This document shows, piece by piece, positions 36,492-46,676 of a stretch of 64,000 nucleotides of DNA. The DNA is taken from contig BCIG01000004.1 in the NCBI GenBank assembly GCA_001599915.1, positions 62,001-126,000 of the forward strand, given 5' to 3'. The position numbers were made by a program, and so were the translations under genes. Origin of the DNA: Symbiotaphrina buchneri (lineage: Eukaryota; Ascomycota; Symbiotaphrinales; Symbiotaphrinaceae). The notes below the pieces were generated by a model. The model was not told the origin of the DNA. It ran no database searches and saw only the letters and a program-made list of their open reading frames with translations. Each line of letters opens with the position of its first letter. Position 1 is the first letter of the stretch.

Positions 36492-38178
36492 ATGGAGTTT
36501 CAAGATCATTCTCCCGAGTCTCGGGTGCTCATCATCATGACAGGTGTGATCCCAGGACGAGGACTTGGTGCATAATCTGGCCAAAATATCTCTAATACAA
36601 GAAATGTATAGGAGGCACCATCTGTATGCGTCGGTCTGAGAATGGCTATGTACCGGTATTCTCGAAAGATCAACACTTACCGATGGGAAACTGATACAGC
36701 CATAGGCCTCAGACTTCCTGAAACAATGCTTGGCTCCAAGACCATCCTTTAATGACGGTACAAACCCTTCTCCTCTGAATGTTATGGTTTCAGGAGATCG
36801 CAAAGCTCAATACCGGAGCCTGCGGACGCCTCTGAGTACCTACAACCGTCGTGTACGCTATGCGGTCCTCGAGTATGAAGACCTGCTCGACAGCTCATCG
36901 ATTGACGCAAAGGGCTGGGCTTCAATTGCAACAACCATCTTTCAGAACTACGAACTTTTTGATGTCTTCGTCGTGCTACACGGAACTGACAGCCTGGCTT
37001 ATACCAGCTCGGCCCTATCCTTCATGCTCCAGAATCTAGGCAAGACTGTCATTTTAACGGGCTCTCAAGCACCAATGTCAGAGTTGCAGAACGATGCAAC
37101 CGATAATCTACTGGCCTCTCTAGTCATAGCAGGTCATTTCATCATTCCTGAAGTACTACTTTTCTTCAACTATCGTCTATTTCGGGGGAATCGTGCAACT
37201 AAAGTTTCGGCTTCGGAATTCGCTGCTTTCGACTCGCCGAATCACCCGCCTATAGCAACGATCAAGAGCGACAGGACCCATGTAAAATGGGACATTGTCA
37301 ATCGACCGACCACCATTGAACCTTTCAGAATCCAAACAGATCTCGATACCGCTCATGTCGCATGCCTTCGTATCTTTCCAGGGATCAAACCGGAGATGGT
37401 GGATGCTGTCCTCAAAGTTGAAGGCTTGCGGGGACTAGTGCTAGAAACATTTGGCTCAGGGAACGCACCGGGAGGGCCCGATAGCGCAATGACCCGTGTG
37501 ATTGCAGAAGCTGTAAAGCGGGGGATCGTCGTTATCAATGTCACCCAGTGTTTGAGCGGTAGCGTTGGGCCACAATATGCGGCCTCCAGTCATCTTGCAC
37601 GGGCAGGGGTCGTCTTCGGTCACGATATGACATCTGAGGCCGCTTTGACCAAATTGTCATACCTTCTGGCTCTCCCAACTGGCCTTTCTTCTGGGCAAAT
37701 AGCAAAGCACATGGGTGAGCCTCTCCGTGGAGAACTTACAGTGCACTCGCGGACATTGTTCCAGCACCCCGGTGAAGAGGCTGAGGCCCAATTGCAAGCT
37801 AAGAGGCTACGATTGACTGACCTTGCATATGGCATTTCTCATGGTAGCCTCAATGCCGTGAAGGACCTTATCAATGGTGCCGAGGGTTGGATCCTCCAGT
37901 GCGGGGACTACCTGGGCAATACTCCAGTCCATCTTGCCGCCACATCCCCTCATTTGGAAGTCCTGCGCTACCTTCTACTGCAGGGTGGTTCTGTGCACGT
38001 TCGCAACAATGCTGGTCAAACTCCGCTCTACTTGGCGGCACAGATGGGCTTGAGAGATAACGTCCAGCTGCTAAGGGATGCTGGGGCGCATCTGCATGCG
38101 GATGAAATCACTTTGATGACCGGGGAGCGTGGCACAATCTCAGAGATATGGAGGGTCGCAGGACTTCACGATAGTTGA
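36492..38178 (+). CDS. Cytosolic-type L-asparaginase with C-terminal ankyrin repeats
   Basis: Hydrolyses L-asparagine to aspartate and ammonia. Exons 36492-36543, 36612-36655, 36706-38178 give 522 aa; introns are 68 and 50 nt. The catalytic amidase motif is assembled across intron 1 as IIMTGGTICM, placing the nucleophile threonine at the junction. The second active-site block is VVLHGTDSLAYTSSALSFML (Thr-Asp pair), and the lysine-loop region reads TGSQAPMSELQNDATDNL. The C-terminal dimer lobe contains GLVLETFGSGNAPGG and NVTQCLSGSV. Ankyrin repeats follow at about residues 430-510 (GNTPVHLAATSPHLEVLRYL, GQTPLYLAAQMGLRDNVQLL). This asparaginase-plus-ankyrin layout is known in fungi and animals. 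Of the two acceptors near 36700, only 36705 avoids a stop. Confidence 0.93.
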
Positions 38179-38628
38179 ATCGACGTCCGCTATTGGCGTG
38201 GAGCGCCGAAAGGAGTTGTTGGGGCCGGTTCCCCACAAAAGCCACTGCGGGATATACGAATACACCTTGCAATCTTCAAACCCCTCAGCGGGAATCCAAT
38301 GAGGGATTAAAGGGGTAGTCCGAATTGGATGAGTAGTCATGTTGCACGAATGTGAGGGCATTTACTAACTGACACGACAAACCCGGCCGATATGAAAGAT
38401 AAGGGAGCAGATCAGCCGACCAGATACAAGCGTCCAAGTCGACTCAATCTGGTTTATCAAAGCGAAAAGTGGCATGACCCCCAAATTTGCAAACACCAAC
38501 TGAGGCTTTCTATCATAGCGGTTGAGATAAGGTATCCAAGACTTCTGTACTCAGGAAAGGCTAAGGTAATGGCTTGCTCCGAGATCCGGGGCCGCAGTGG
38601 GATTAGGACAAGGTAATCGCGGGGTCGA

Positions 38629-38931
38629 GGAGCGCCACCGGAGGATCCGATCGGGAAAACTGGGGGAGTACGTGTAATAATGTCCTCAGAGCGAAAGTGT
38701 ATACACCACAGCGTACCTGAAAATCAGGCTAAACCTACCAATCTGCGACAAGGGGTTTACAGGTACAGTACGGTAGTTCGTACGAGTACTCCTGGAGTGC
38801 CCTCGGAGATGCCCGATCAAAAGCATCGCTCGTTCGCACAGACTGGGGTCACCGACGGGGTACAGAGTTGCTACTCCCTACGACGACATATTATCCATGG
38901 GTGACTCCTTTGGTGGCGCTCCCCCAGTTTT
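38629..38931. repeat. Rearranged inverted repeat pair
   Basis: AAAACTGGGGGAG (38656-38668) is found inverted at 38919-38931, and GGAGCGCCACC (38629-38639) is found inverted at 38912-38922. On the right the two blocks overlap; on the left they are 16 nt apart and in the other order. It may be the remnant of a small inverted duplication. No target-site duplication is seen. Confidence 0.4.
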
Positions 38932-40006
38932 GTTGGGAAGCCCGAAAGAGGCAGCTGCTCCACGGAGAACGTGATAACCTTGCATCAGACGCTGTTTCAG
39001 GACATGCATAAGGGGACTTTTTGCCTATTGAAAGAAACAGACAGGCAGTTCTGTATCTTACGAGTGGATCAGGAGATAGGTACTGATATTGGTGATCGAC
39101 CACGACTACGGATGTACCAACGAAAGCACAATTTGGTATGTTTTCCAGCAAGAGATGGAGTGGGTACGGAGTAAAGGAACAGCAAAGCCACTAGGGGGCG
39201 GTGAGGCAGCGCACTGGGATCAAGCCACCGGTCAGTCAGGCCTGTCGGACGGCAGACCCGGCGCCAATCATGGCGCCGCACGGGGGAGCATCAAAATGCA
39301 CGGCGGATACCTTTGCCAAATGCACATTAATATTACGGCAACGACTTGATATAACTTTAGGCCGGGCCTTTGGATGTTTTACTAGGGCTTACGAGTTGAC
39401 GCTGCTACCGTATGGCGAGGAATAAGGCAGTGTATGAGATGCGCGTACTCGAACATTGGACCAATAGAAAGACTATCGGACAGGGCCGACAAATTGCCGC
39501 GCAGGAGACGGCATCCTGCGCCGAGTGGTTTTATGACGAGGCAGCCGTCCGATGATGTATTTCTGCCGGTCGCTGGCTGTGCTGAGCAGGCGGGACCATG
39601 CGACCTGTCAAAACTCGAAGAATGCGCATCTGTCGGCCCCCTTGGCTTTCGTTTCTTCCTGGAAGCAAAGAACGTGAAGGCGTGCTCTGCGGCAATTGGT
39701 GCCTCATTCCGTTCCAATTACGCCAGCGAGCAGATTCTTAGTAACAAGATCTGAGCTTTCAGCATGCCATGGCGGCCCGTTCGTCATCGGGTCCTCCGTT
39801 GGCATCATCGTGAACTCCATTTTTCGCTGTTAGTCTTCGGCGCCGGCGGGGCCGACAGAGTTTCAGTTAATCGTTAGGTAAGACGGTGCGACCTAGAAGA
39901 TGGTGGAAGGGCCAATCGATCACCGCTTGACCGGTACCTGACTTGGGCCCTCATTCTCCTTCGGCGCCGCCGCGAGAGTGGGGATCTTCTCCCCGCATTT
40001 TTAAGC

Positions 40007-40020
40007 AAAAAAAAAAAAAA
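40007..40020 (+). repeat. 14-nt poly-A run
   Basis: Fourteen consecutive adenines follow TTTTTAAGC. No retroelement body or flanking duplication is visible next to it, so I call it only a homopolymer tract. Confidence 0.8.
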
Positions 40021-41329
40021 GAACGAGGCATCGCCCTAGCCGGAAACCAACCCAATCTTGCTAAACCGCGCGCTCCGCTGGCCGACTAATCCACGTAACA
40101 GTCTCTGGGCAAAAAGTCTCTGCGGCATCGCGCACCACAGTGCTGCAGATGCACCATACAATTCTTGATATGAGGAAATTCATCCCAACAATGATGAGCA
40201 ACGGTAATGCCGGCATTCTTGACAGGGGACAACTGGGCTACGGGATGCAATGCACGCGTGCATCAAGAAACGCTCGCATCGGACCTGCCCTTACCTCATC
40301 CGTATCATTTTGTGTCTTTTCTTTCCCCTTTTCGCACGACTCGGACGTCCGTGCACGGCTACCCTCACAACTCCGTATCAGCTACGCCTTTTCTAAGAGC
40401 CAACGTGACCACAACAGAGAACGGCTAGGTGACCCCCGAACGGAAAGATAAGGCAGTAGATAGGCAAAAGATACCACGGCCCGGCGCGTAGGCTGCAATG
40501 ACAGGAAAGGCACCGAATACAGGACTACCAGATAGGTACGTTACATGCGGAGATTCTACCTTTAGATAAAGAGTATCCTAGGCAGGCTTACCGCCCACGA
40601 TATGGCGTCAAGGATAATGAGCAAGGTACAGGGTAGGTACAGCTCCAGGATGAGGCTTAGTCCAGTTCTCACCGACCCGGAAATGCGATGCGAAGTTGCG
40701 GCCTTGCAAACCCTTGAACCGGACTGGTATCGGAGCACCAGTAGTCCGTAAGGTACAGTACAGCACACCGCCCACGCAATCTCGCATCGTCAAGGTAGGT
40801 GATAACGTACAGTACCTTCCAATTCTCTAACTGGAGTCTTTAACTGGCGCATAAGGGTAAGCATGCGTTTCACGGTCGCTCCTGCTCTATTGCTATTGGG
40901 TATAATCGCCTCATAATAAACACAGAAATTGATGAGACGGAAAGAAGCTGGTTTGTTGTCACCTACGGGAAGCCGGCCGCTATGCGATCCTATGCGAGTC
41001 AGTTACCAGTTGTTCTCTTTTCTTACTCATCCACTCAGCTACGAAAGCCTATCTGCGTGCGCTGTTTCCGACCCACGGACCAAGACCAGGAACCCCAAGG
41101 CTGGAGCCACTAGTACCTAATGGAAACTCCCTTTTTCACACCACACCAAACCCACCTCAGCAGAGAGTCATGACTGAGTGAGTACCTTGACGGCCAGGCA
41201 TGCCCTAGAGCCATTTTCCATTATTGTTATCCTGTCAGTTTTCGCGTGCTTACCGTAGGGTCAAATTAAGGTAGGTACGAGTCCTCAGATGGTGGTCATC
41301 GGACCAGGAAAATCCAGCCCTTTCCTTTT

Positions 41330-41600
41330 CTGTTTGCCCTGCGCCTTTCCCTTACCTACAACTTTTCCTCTCCTCTCCTCCACCTTCTTCATATAGGGCC
41401 CGTAATCGTATCGAGGCCTTACACGTATCCCACCTTTCCGTTCCCAGCCAGAATGATCCCATTCGTCTCGAGTATTTCCTCATCTCATCCCACCTTGACA
41501 CCTTGTTGTCCTATATTTCCCCCCTAACCCTCTTCAACTCCCTTCTTATCTCTCCTCATCCTCCTGTCTGTTTTCAGACCATCCACTTCTTATCATCCTC
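41330..41600 (+). promoter_or_regulatory. Pyrimidine-rich promoter/leader tract of nmrA
   Basis: A strongly C/T-biased plus-strand stretch (CTCCTCTCCTCC-type runs) lies 360-630 bp before the nmrA ATG. CT-rich tracts near transcription starts are common in filamentous fungi. The exact start site is not determinable. Confidence 0.45.
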
Positions 41601-41958
41601 GTCTTCCGGAGGATGGCTCGCATGAAGATAAGACCTGACATACCGCCTTCTTTCCATACCACGTTGCAATCGTCTGGTCCAGCTTCATCCTGACCGCTTA
41701 TTCACATCCACTACAACACTACACGGCCTGGTCTGACACATAATATTTGATCCCTGCCTGGTCTGATACGTGTGACACGTCCACCTCGTTTGATCAACAC
41801 GTCACGGCCGGTAGAAGCTCCGCTGTTCCTGCACGCCATTTCGATCAAGACGTCTTATACTGCAGGCACCCGGTAGACTTTCCGGTACCTTGTAAACGAC
41901 TCAACTATCTTCCGTTCGACCATATCCTCAGTTCTTTCAAGTCAAATCGACAGTACGA

Positions 41959-43033
41959 ATGCCTTCCCGAGTCTCCCCTCCGCCTATGCCTTCCGTCAGC
42001 AAGACCATTGCCGTCGTCAACTCAACTGGTCGTCAAGCAGCATCCGTCATACGCGTTGCTTCGGCCGTCGGCTTTTGCGTTCGGGCTCAACTTCGATCTG
42101 TGGAAGGCTTGGTAGCAGAGGAACTAGCTGCCCTTCCAAATGTCAAGCTCATACCGGGTTCGACGTCCGACCCACGCGTCATCGAGACACTATTCCAAGG
42201 AGCTCAACTTGCCTTTATAAACACGACCTTCTGGGGTGATGAAGTCGCGACCGGCAAAGCATTGGCTGATGCGGCGAAGAAGGCGGGAGTGAAACACTAC
42301 GTTTATTCTTCGATGCCCGACCACAGCATATGTAACCCGCGTTGGCCATCATTGCCGTTATGGAGCGCCAAATTTACTGTGGAGAATTACATCCGGCAGA
42401 TAGAGCTACCGGCGACTTTCCTCTACACTGGCATCTCTAACAATAATTTCACAAGCTTACCATACCCATTGTTCTGTATGGAGCTGCAGGAGGATGGCAG
42501 CTTCACATGGGCAGCTCCTTTCCATCCTGATATCCCTTTGCCGTTTCTGGATGCAGAACATGACATGGGACCGGCTGTCTTGCAGGTTTTGAAGGATGGA
42601 CCACGGAAGTGGGCAGGCCAACGGTATGTCATTCAATGAAGTGGATAGGGGTTCCTTTGACTAATTTGCATTGGCTAGGATTGCACTGGCATTCGAATAC
42701 CTTACTCCTCGCGAAGTCTGCAAAGCCTTTTCCCGCGGTCTCAACCGGCGCGTCCGTTACAAGCGTCGGCCCATTGAGATCAAAGTGTCCATACCAGCAG
42801 GCTATCGAGAACAACTACAGGGGATCGAAGAGCTGTTTGGGAAATACAATGCGCCGTACTTTGGGGAGCCAGACTTGGAGGGTCAAGTTCCAGAAAAGTC
42901 TCGGGAGTTGTGGGAAGGATACAGAAGCATGGAAGAGTATGCGCGAGAAGTCTTCCCGGTCGAAGAGAAGTTGAATGGGTTGACCTGGATGGACGAAGAT
43001 GATGAGGAAGAGGAAGAAGGCGATGAGGAGTGA
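41959..43033 (+). CDS. nmrA: NmrA nitrogen metabolite repression regulator
   Basis: NAD(P)-binding, dehydrogenase-like regulator that binds the GATA activator AreA/Nit2 and damps it when good nitrogen sources are present. Exons 41959-42623 and 42679-43033 give 339 aa (A. nidulans NmrA is about 350). The Rossmann start TIAVVNSTGRQAASVIR carries the altered glycine motif typical of NmrA. Further close matches to what I recall of the Aspergillus protein are HYVYSSMPDHSICNP, WSAKFTVENYIRQIELP, NNNFTSLPYPLF and PFLDAEHDMGPAVLQVLKDG. After the 55-nt intron come LTPREVCKAFSRGLNRRV, PAGYREQL and MEEYAREVFP. The C-terminus is unusually acidic (WMDEDDEEEEEGDEE). A second ATG at 41986 is also possible. 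A GATA-motif cluster lies just downstream. Confidence 0.93.
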
Positions 43034-43784
43034 TGGACAAACAGTCACACATTCTCCGAGGGATGGCCCGCGCGAGGTCGGGCCATGACAGCATTATCGT
43101 TGGATTTCCGTTTAAAAGCACCTGCATCAGCATCAGCGCGTCATAACGCGCTTCAAAAGCGACGAGTTCACGGCATCATCGAAGGGCGGCGTCAGCGTAA
43201 GCGCTAGGGTTTACTTGTTCTACTTGGACATGGGACAATCGTCGGAGTTTGCGGAAGGGACACATGTAGCTTCAGACCTACAAAATGATGACTATGAACT
43301 ATTCCTCGAGTTGCCTGATGTGTAGATAGGCTGCTTTCGGAACTTGAGCTGGCGTGTGATTAGTAGCAGGTGAAGTGTGGAGATTGCCTTATGGAGTAAG
43401 TTTGAAGATGAGTGCGGCAGGAGGCATATCACCTGCTGGTTGAAGGTTAGCGCGACAAAGATAAGGGTAAGGTGCGTCAGAGGTTAGAGATAAGGTATGC
43501 TGATAATCGGTGGTGGCCGGCCAAGCTATGCTTACACGGGAGTGATGCTTTGTAAGGCTACCACGGAGTACCGTATGCTGCTGATAATCCTCTATCGTTC
43601 AAGGCGCCCTGCCCTTATCACGACAATCCGCATCTCCCTCTCTCCAGCCCGCCACCCTCCGACCGATATCAAAGCGGTGGCATCGCATCATTTCCCTCGT
43701 GATCTCGCCATCATCAACCACTAGTCCAATAATATTCCGTATCCGGAGCTGCCCTTGCCCGGCATCGTGATCAGAAGGCACAGG
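43034..43784. other. Intergenic, nmrA 3' end to aminotransferase fragment
   Basis: 751 bp holding the nmrA 3' flank and the presumed promoter of the aminotransferase fragment, including the GATA-motif cluster listed separately. No gene is visible. Confidence 0.5.
43459..43620. promoter_or_regulatory. Cluster of six GATA-factor (HGATAR) motifs
   Basis: AGATAA at 43459 and 43488, TGATAA at 43501 and 43582, and on the other strand CGATAG at 43592-43597 and TGATAA at 43615-43620. HGATAR is the recognised core for AreA/Nit2 nitrogen regulators. The cluster sits 165-326 bp before the aminotransferase ATG and 426 bp after the nmrA stop. The motif is seen; regulation is inferred. Confidence 0.5.
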
Positions 43785-44525
43785 ATGGACGGGCTCACGG
43801 AAGACAAGCGGCCAGCGCCCTTGGATATGTCTCATCATTATTCAAGGGTGACCAAGGCTCGGACGGCCAGTAGCATGAAATCATTCTACAAGTACTTTTT
43901 GATCCCTGGTATTGGCAATCTCGCCGGAGGTATGTCGAGCCGTGACCATTCTACATGCGTATCCGGAGCAGCACCGCTGTTCGAAAGCTAGATGTCGCTG
44001 ATATGAGGATTGATAGGCCTTCCTAATGCCTCCTTCTTCCCATTTGACACCCTAGAAGCTGCCGCGGCCCTACCCTCCCGCTTCAAGCCTACGCCGAATG
44101 ACCCTGTTGATCCTCCTACCTCTGAACTTCAAGCCGCCACCCTCTCCGATACACCCGCCTCACATCTCGTCGTTCCCAAGGCGTCGGGGACCACTGATCT
44201 CCTGCGGAAGATTGATGTCACTTCGGCCTTGCAGTATGGAACAGCACAGGGATATCCCCCGTTGTACGCCTTCCTGCGGCAGTTCACTAGGGATCACCTG
44301 CACCCGAACGTGCCATACAAGGAAGGCCCGGAGATTATCCTGACATGCGGTTCTACGGATGGATTTTCCAAGGCCATTGAATGTTTGAGCAATCAGTGGA
44401 ACGAAGAGACAAGCTGGCTGGGTGATCGGGAAGGGATCTTGTGTGAGGATTTTGCGACAATCCACCAGTTTTGGGTCACCTGCTCGTACCCTGAAGGAGA
44501 ACCTTTTCCTATGACCAATTCATGA
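43785..44525 (+). pseudogene. Aromatic-type class I aminotransferase (Aro8-like), 3'-truncated
   Basis: PLP-dependent transaminase of the Aro8/kynurenine-aminotransferase type; only the first part remains. Exon 1 43785-43929 and exon 2 from 44017 join through an 87-nt intron in phase 1, forming GNLAGGLPNASFFPFDTLEA. Family blocks follow: a TDLLRKIDVTSALQYGTAQG stretch and PPLYAFLRQFTRDHLHPN, then EIILTCGSTDGFSKAIECLS, ending at GILCEDFA. Beyond that the frame reads unrelated sequence to a stop at 44525. The PLP-binding lysine region and the whole C-terminal half are missing, and none of it is found in the 261 bp before TVP18. It should therefore be inactive. The start could alternatively be further upstream. 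The 5' half and its intron are well preserved, which suggests recent loss or an assembly break. Confidence 0.8.
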
Positions 44526-44786
44526 AACCTGATGAGACCATCCAGCATCACAACCTTTTGCGGCACACTGTGGTATAAAAGACAACCGGAAGGAAAAAAG
44601 GTCCGTTGCAGACACGAGCCAATAGGAATGTAGAAAATATTTAGGATGAACGTCCATCCCATGCGCTTGCTGAAGACTGTTTGTGGGGTAGCGCACTGGC
44701 CAAATCCCTTTTGACAAGCAGGGGACAATACCCCGGATCCTTCACCTCGTACCACCCATTAGAGAGAACCTTCAACCGTTGGTGAC

Positions 44787-45557
44787 CTAGACGATCACCT
44801 GCGCGACACCTGCCCCACCCAATGTCTTGCTGCCGACGAAACCCTGGCCTTTGACGCCCGCTAGAGCATAGAAACACGCCGTTATGAGCAGGACCACAGC
44901 GGCGGCTATTAAGCTGGTCGGGAGCACAATGATGCTGAGCCACTGGATGATGCTCATGGCCAAATAGATGGCTGCACGCATATAGTTTGTTGTGAACCGG
45001 CGGATGAAGGCGTCGAACGTGGACGATGTTGGACATATGCGCAGCAGGAGCGGAATCTCAATGAAGATGATGATGAACGCGCAAATGCTAGACCATATAA
45101 TTAGAACGCGGTTTGACCGAGCGAAGAGAGGAACTCACAGGCATATTATGCTGAAGAGGATGATCAGGTGGAAGTGGAAGATATTGGCGATTCCGAGAGC
45201 AAAGCACAAAATTATGCACAGAACTCCAGACCTGAGCACTCCAACGTCAGCTTCTTCCTCGTCGACACATTGCACGTAGCTTCTTTGCATTTGATTGCAC
45301 GTCCTATCTCTTCAATTTCTCCGCGCTCTAGCTGCCGCTAAACCGGCTAATGACCCCAAGCCCTCCTTGTGCATATGGAACTCATGCTCTAACAGCTTCA
45401 AATTATGAATGTACTGACCATTGCCCGTAGATACCTGCCGCGCGTCAACAGTCAGCCTCTTGTCATCAACCTCGCATCGACAAAGCGCTCAGCGCAGCAA
45501 TCAAGTTCAGATTGACTCACTGAAGTTCCTAGACGCGAACTCCTCCGCCAAAGTCAT
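44787..45557 (-). CDS. TVP18: Golgi membrane protein TVP18
   Basis: Small multi-spanning late-Golgi protein found with Tlg2 vesicles; its exact function is not known. Exons on the minus strand: 45557-45521, 45434-45419, 45231-45139, 45087-44787, giving 148 aa, the standard family length. The 16-nt second exon encodes the IYGQ part of RNFSIYGQW; with it the start MTLAEEFASRNFSIYGQW, then SGVLCIILCFALGIANIF, matches fungal TVP18 closely. Four hydrophobic segments are visible. Conserved LLLRICPTSSTFDAFIRRFT and YALAGVKGQGFVGSKTLGGA are present and the protein ends GVAQVIV. Introns are 86, 187 and 51 nt. A frame reading straight into the 3' part of intron 2 from an ATG at 45287 is open but lacks the conserved N-terminus. 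Confidence 0.93.
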
Positions 45558-46209
45558 CTTGACAGCTCCCGATAGCTACGAACCTCCTCCAACAATGTTC
45601 CGTCAAGCTCACTGACACGATGTCACTGAGGCGTGAGCGCGGAAACTCGCGACTGGACAGACACCTTCACGTTCAGAAAGTCGCCGCAAATCCACACGAT
45701 CAAAAGGATTGTTTGGCGATGTGTCGCAGACCTGACGTATTCTATCGGAACGAGACACCTAAGACAGGTGTCGGGATGCTGGAATGCCTTTTCGATGATA
45801 GAAAGATGCCAGCGTTGACTGTTCAGCTCGACTGTTAGGATACACGTTTCAGCGCCGTTTGGACCCAGGGTCTTGCCTGAAAACGCGCTAGCGTCGGCTC
45901 TCTCCTGGTGGGCGGAATGCTGCTGCGCACCACAACGGAGAATAACCGTAAATAACACCACGGGGATTCCGACAGTCAGGTGATGCGGCAATGCGAAGTA
46001 CGATGGCTATTAATATCGTAGGGGGATCTTTTTAAGATTAAATCATCTACTGGCGTCTGCCTGGCGCTGAAGAGACATTGTGGCAGCCTAAATACCTACG
46101 GCGAGCAATACAACTTGACTATCAATGGTCCGCTCACCAGGCAGCTTTCTGGGAGAGCCGCGTCAGGCTGTGGCTTGGCTACTCTGCACGAGTCGATAGG
46201 GTTCAAATA
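45558..46209. other. Intergenic: TVP18 upstream region
   Basis: 652 bp between the TVP18 start and the MITE. It contains a 122-codon minus-strand open frame (45623-45991) without recognisable domain or codon signature, which I do not call. No RNA gene is visible. Confidence 0.4.
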
Positions 46210-46218
46210 TACAATTAA
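46210..46218. repeat. Target-site duplication, left copy
   Basis: TACAATTAA immediately left of the MITE; identical at all nine positions to 46506-46514. Confidence 0.85.
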
Positions 46219-46505
46219 GGTGATCCGTAATGGCGCGCCCCTATTTTTGGTTATCACACGCCCCTCTCATCTATTGGCATTGTATCATATCTACTTATAA
46301 TCCCATCTCTCTCCATCGTATCTATCCGCATATCTAGATCATCTACCTGCATCGTATCGTATCTATCTGCACCCCCTGTATTAACATCGTAGCCTATCTG
46401 GTTTATCTCCGTGATGGTAGGTCCGATTAATCAGGACCAATCACCTTTTTGTTATGAGAAGGGCGTGCAGTTACCAAGTACAGGGGCGTGCCATTACCGA
46501 TTACC
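46219..46505. mobile_element. Mutator-like (MULE) MITE, 287 bp
   Basis: Non-autonomous DNA transposon. The left end GGTGATCCGTAATGGCGCGC (46219 on) and the inverted right end GGTAATCGGTAATGGCACGC (from 46505 inward) align over 52 bp with 41 identities. Seven of the eleven mismatches are transitions. The element is flanked by a perfect 9-bp direct repeat, the duplication length typical of Mutator-like elements. The interior (about 180 bp) is A/T/C-rich with repeated ATCGTATCTATC-like units (46315-46370) and no transposase, so movement would need an enzyme from elsewhere. The intact duplication with diverged termini suggests moderate age. It lies between the NTF2 3' end and the TVP18 5' side and disrupts no gene. 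Other superfamilies with 8-9 bp duplications (hAT) are less likely because the inverted repeats are long. Confidence 0.85.
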
Positions 46506-46514
46506 TACAATTAA
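46506..46514. repeat. Target-site duplication, right copy
   Basis: TACAATTAA immediately right of the MITE, identical to 46210-46218. Confidence 0.85.
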
Positions 46515-46676
46515 ACAGACAGTTTCTAACTGTATTGAACGCCGTTACGTCGTAGGTTCGCTGTCATTGGATATGTAAATTGACCGGCGGTTATGACCCA
46601 AATCTCAAGCTTTCCGCCTCCCTTCCGCTAACACAGGTGACCGATATCGAACTGAACTATGACCCTCTTCTCCTGT

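Larger units (their letters stand above)
38179..41958. other. 3.8 kb gene-poor interval upstream of nmrA
   Basis: No coding region with family similarity or consistent splice structure is visible on either strand. It contains a rearranged inverted repeat (38629-38931), an 8-bp perfect hairpin CGGCGCCA/TGGCGCCG at 39259-39278, a 14-nt adenine run (40007-40020), many GGTAC/GTACC and TAAGGTA motifs between 40520 and 41280, GATA-type motifs near 40446-40470, and a pyrimidine-rich stretch from about 41330. I find no tRNA or rRNA. It may hold a long promoter or leader of nmrA or a non-coding transcript, but the sequence alone does not show that. Confidence 0.5.

Noticed and set aside
40007-40020. 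Poly-A run as the tail of a retroposon
   Set aside because: No LINE or SINE body upstream and no flanking duplication.
36492-45557. Nitrogen-metabolism gene cluster (asparaginase, nmrA, aminotransferase)
   Set aside because: The genes are kilobases apart, one is truncated, and TVP18 and other unrelated genes are interspersed; proximity alone does not support a cluster.
45623-45991. 122-codon minus-strand open frame upstream of TVP18
   Set aside because: A weak hydrophobic start is the only feature; no similarity recognised and it overlaps the expected TVP18 promoter.
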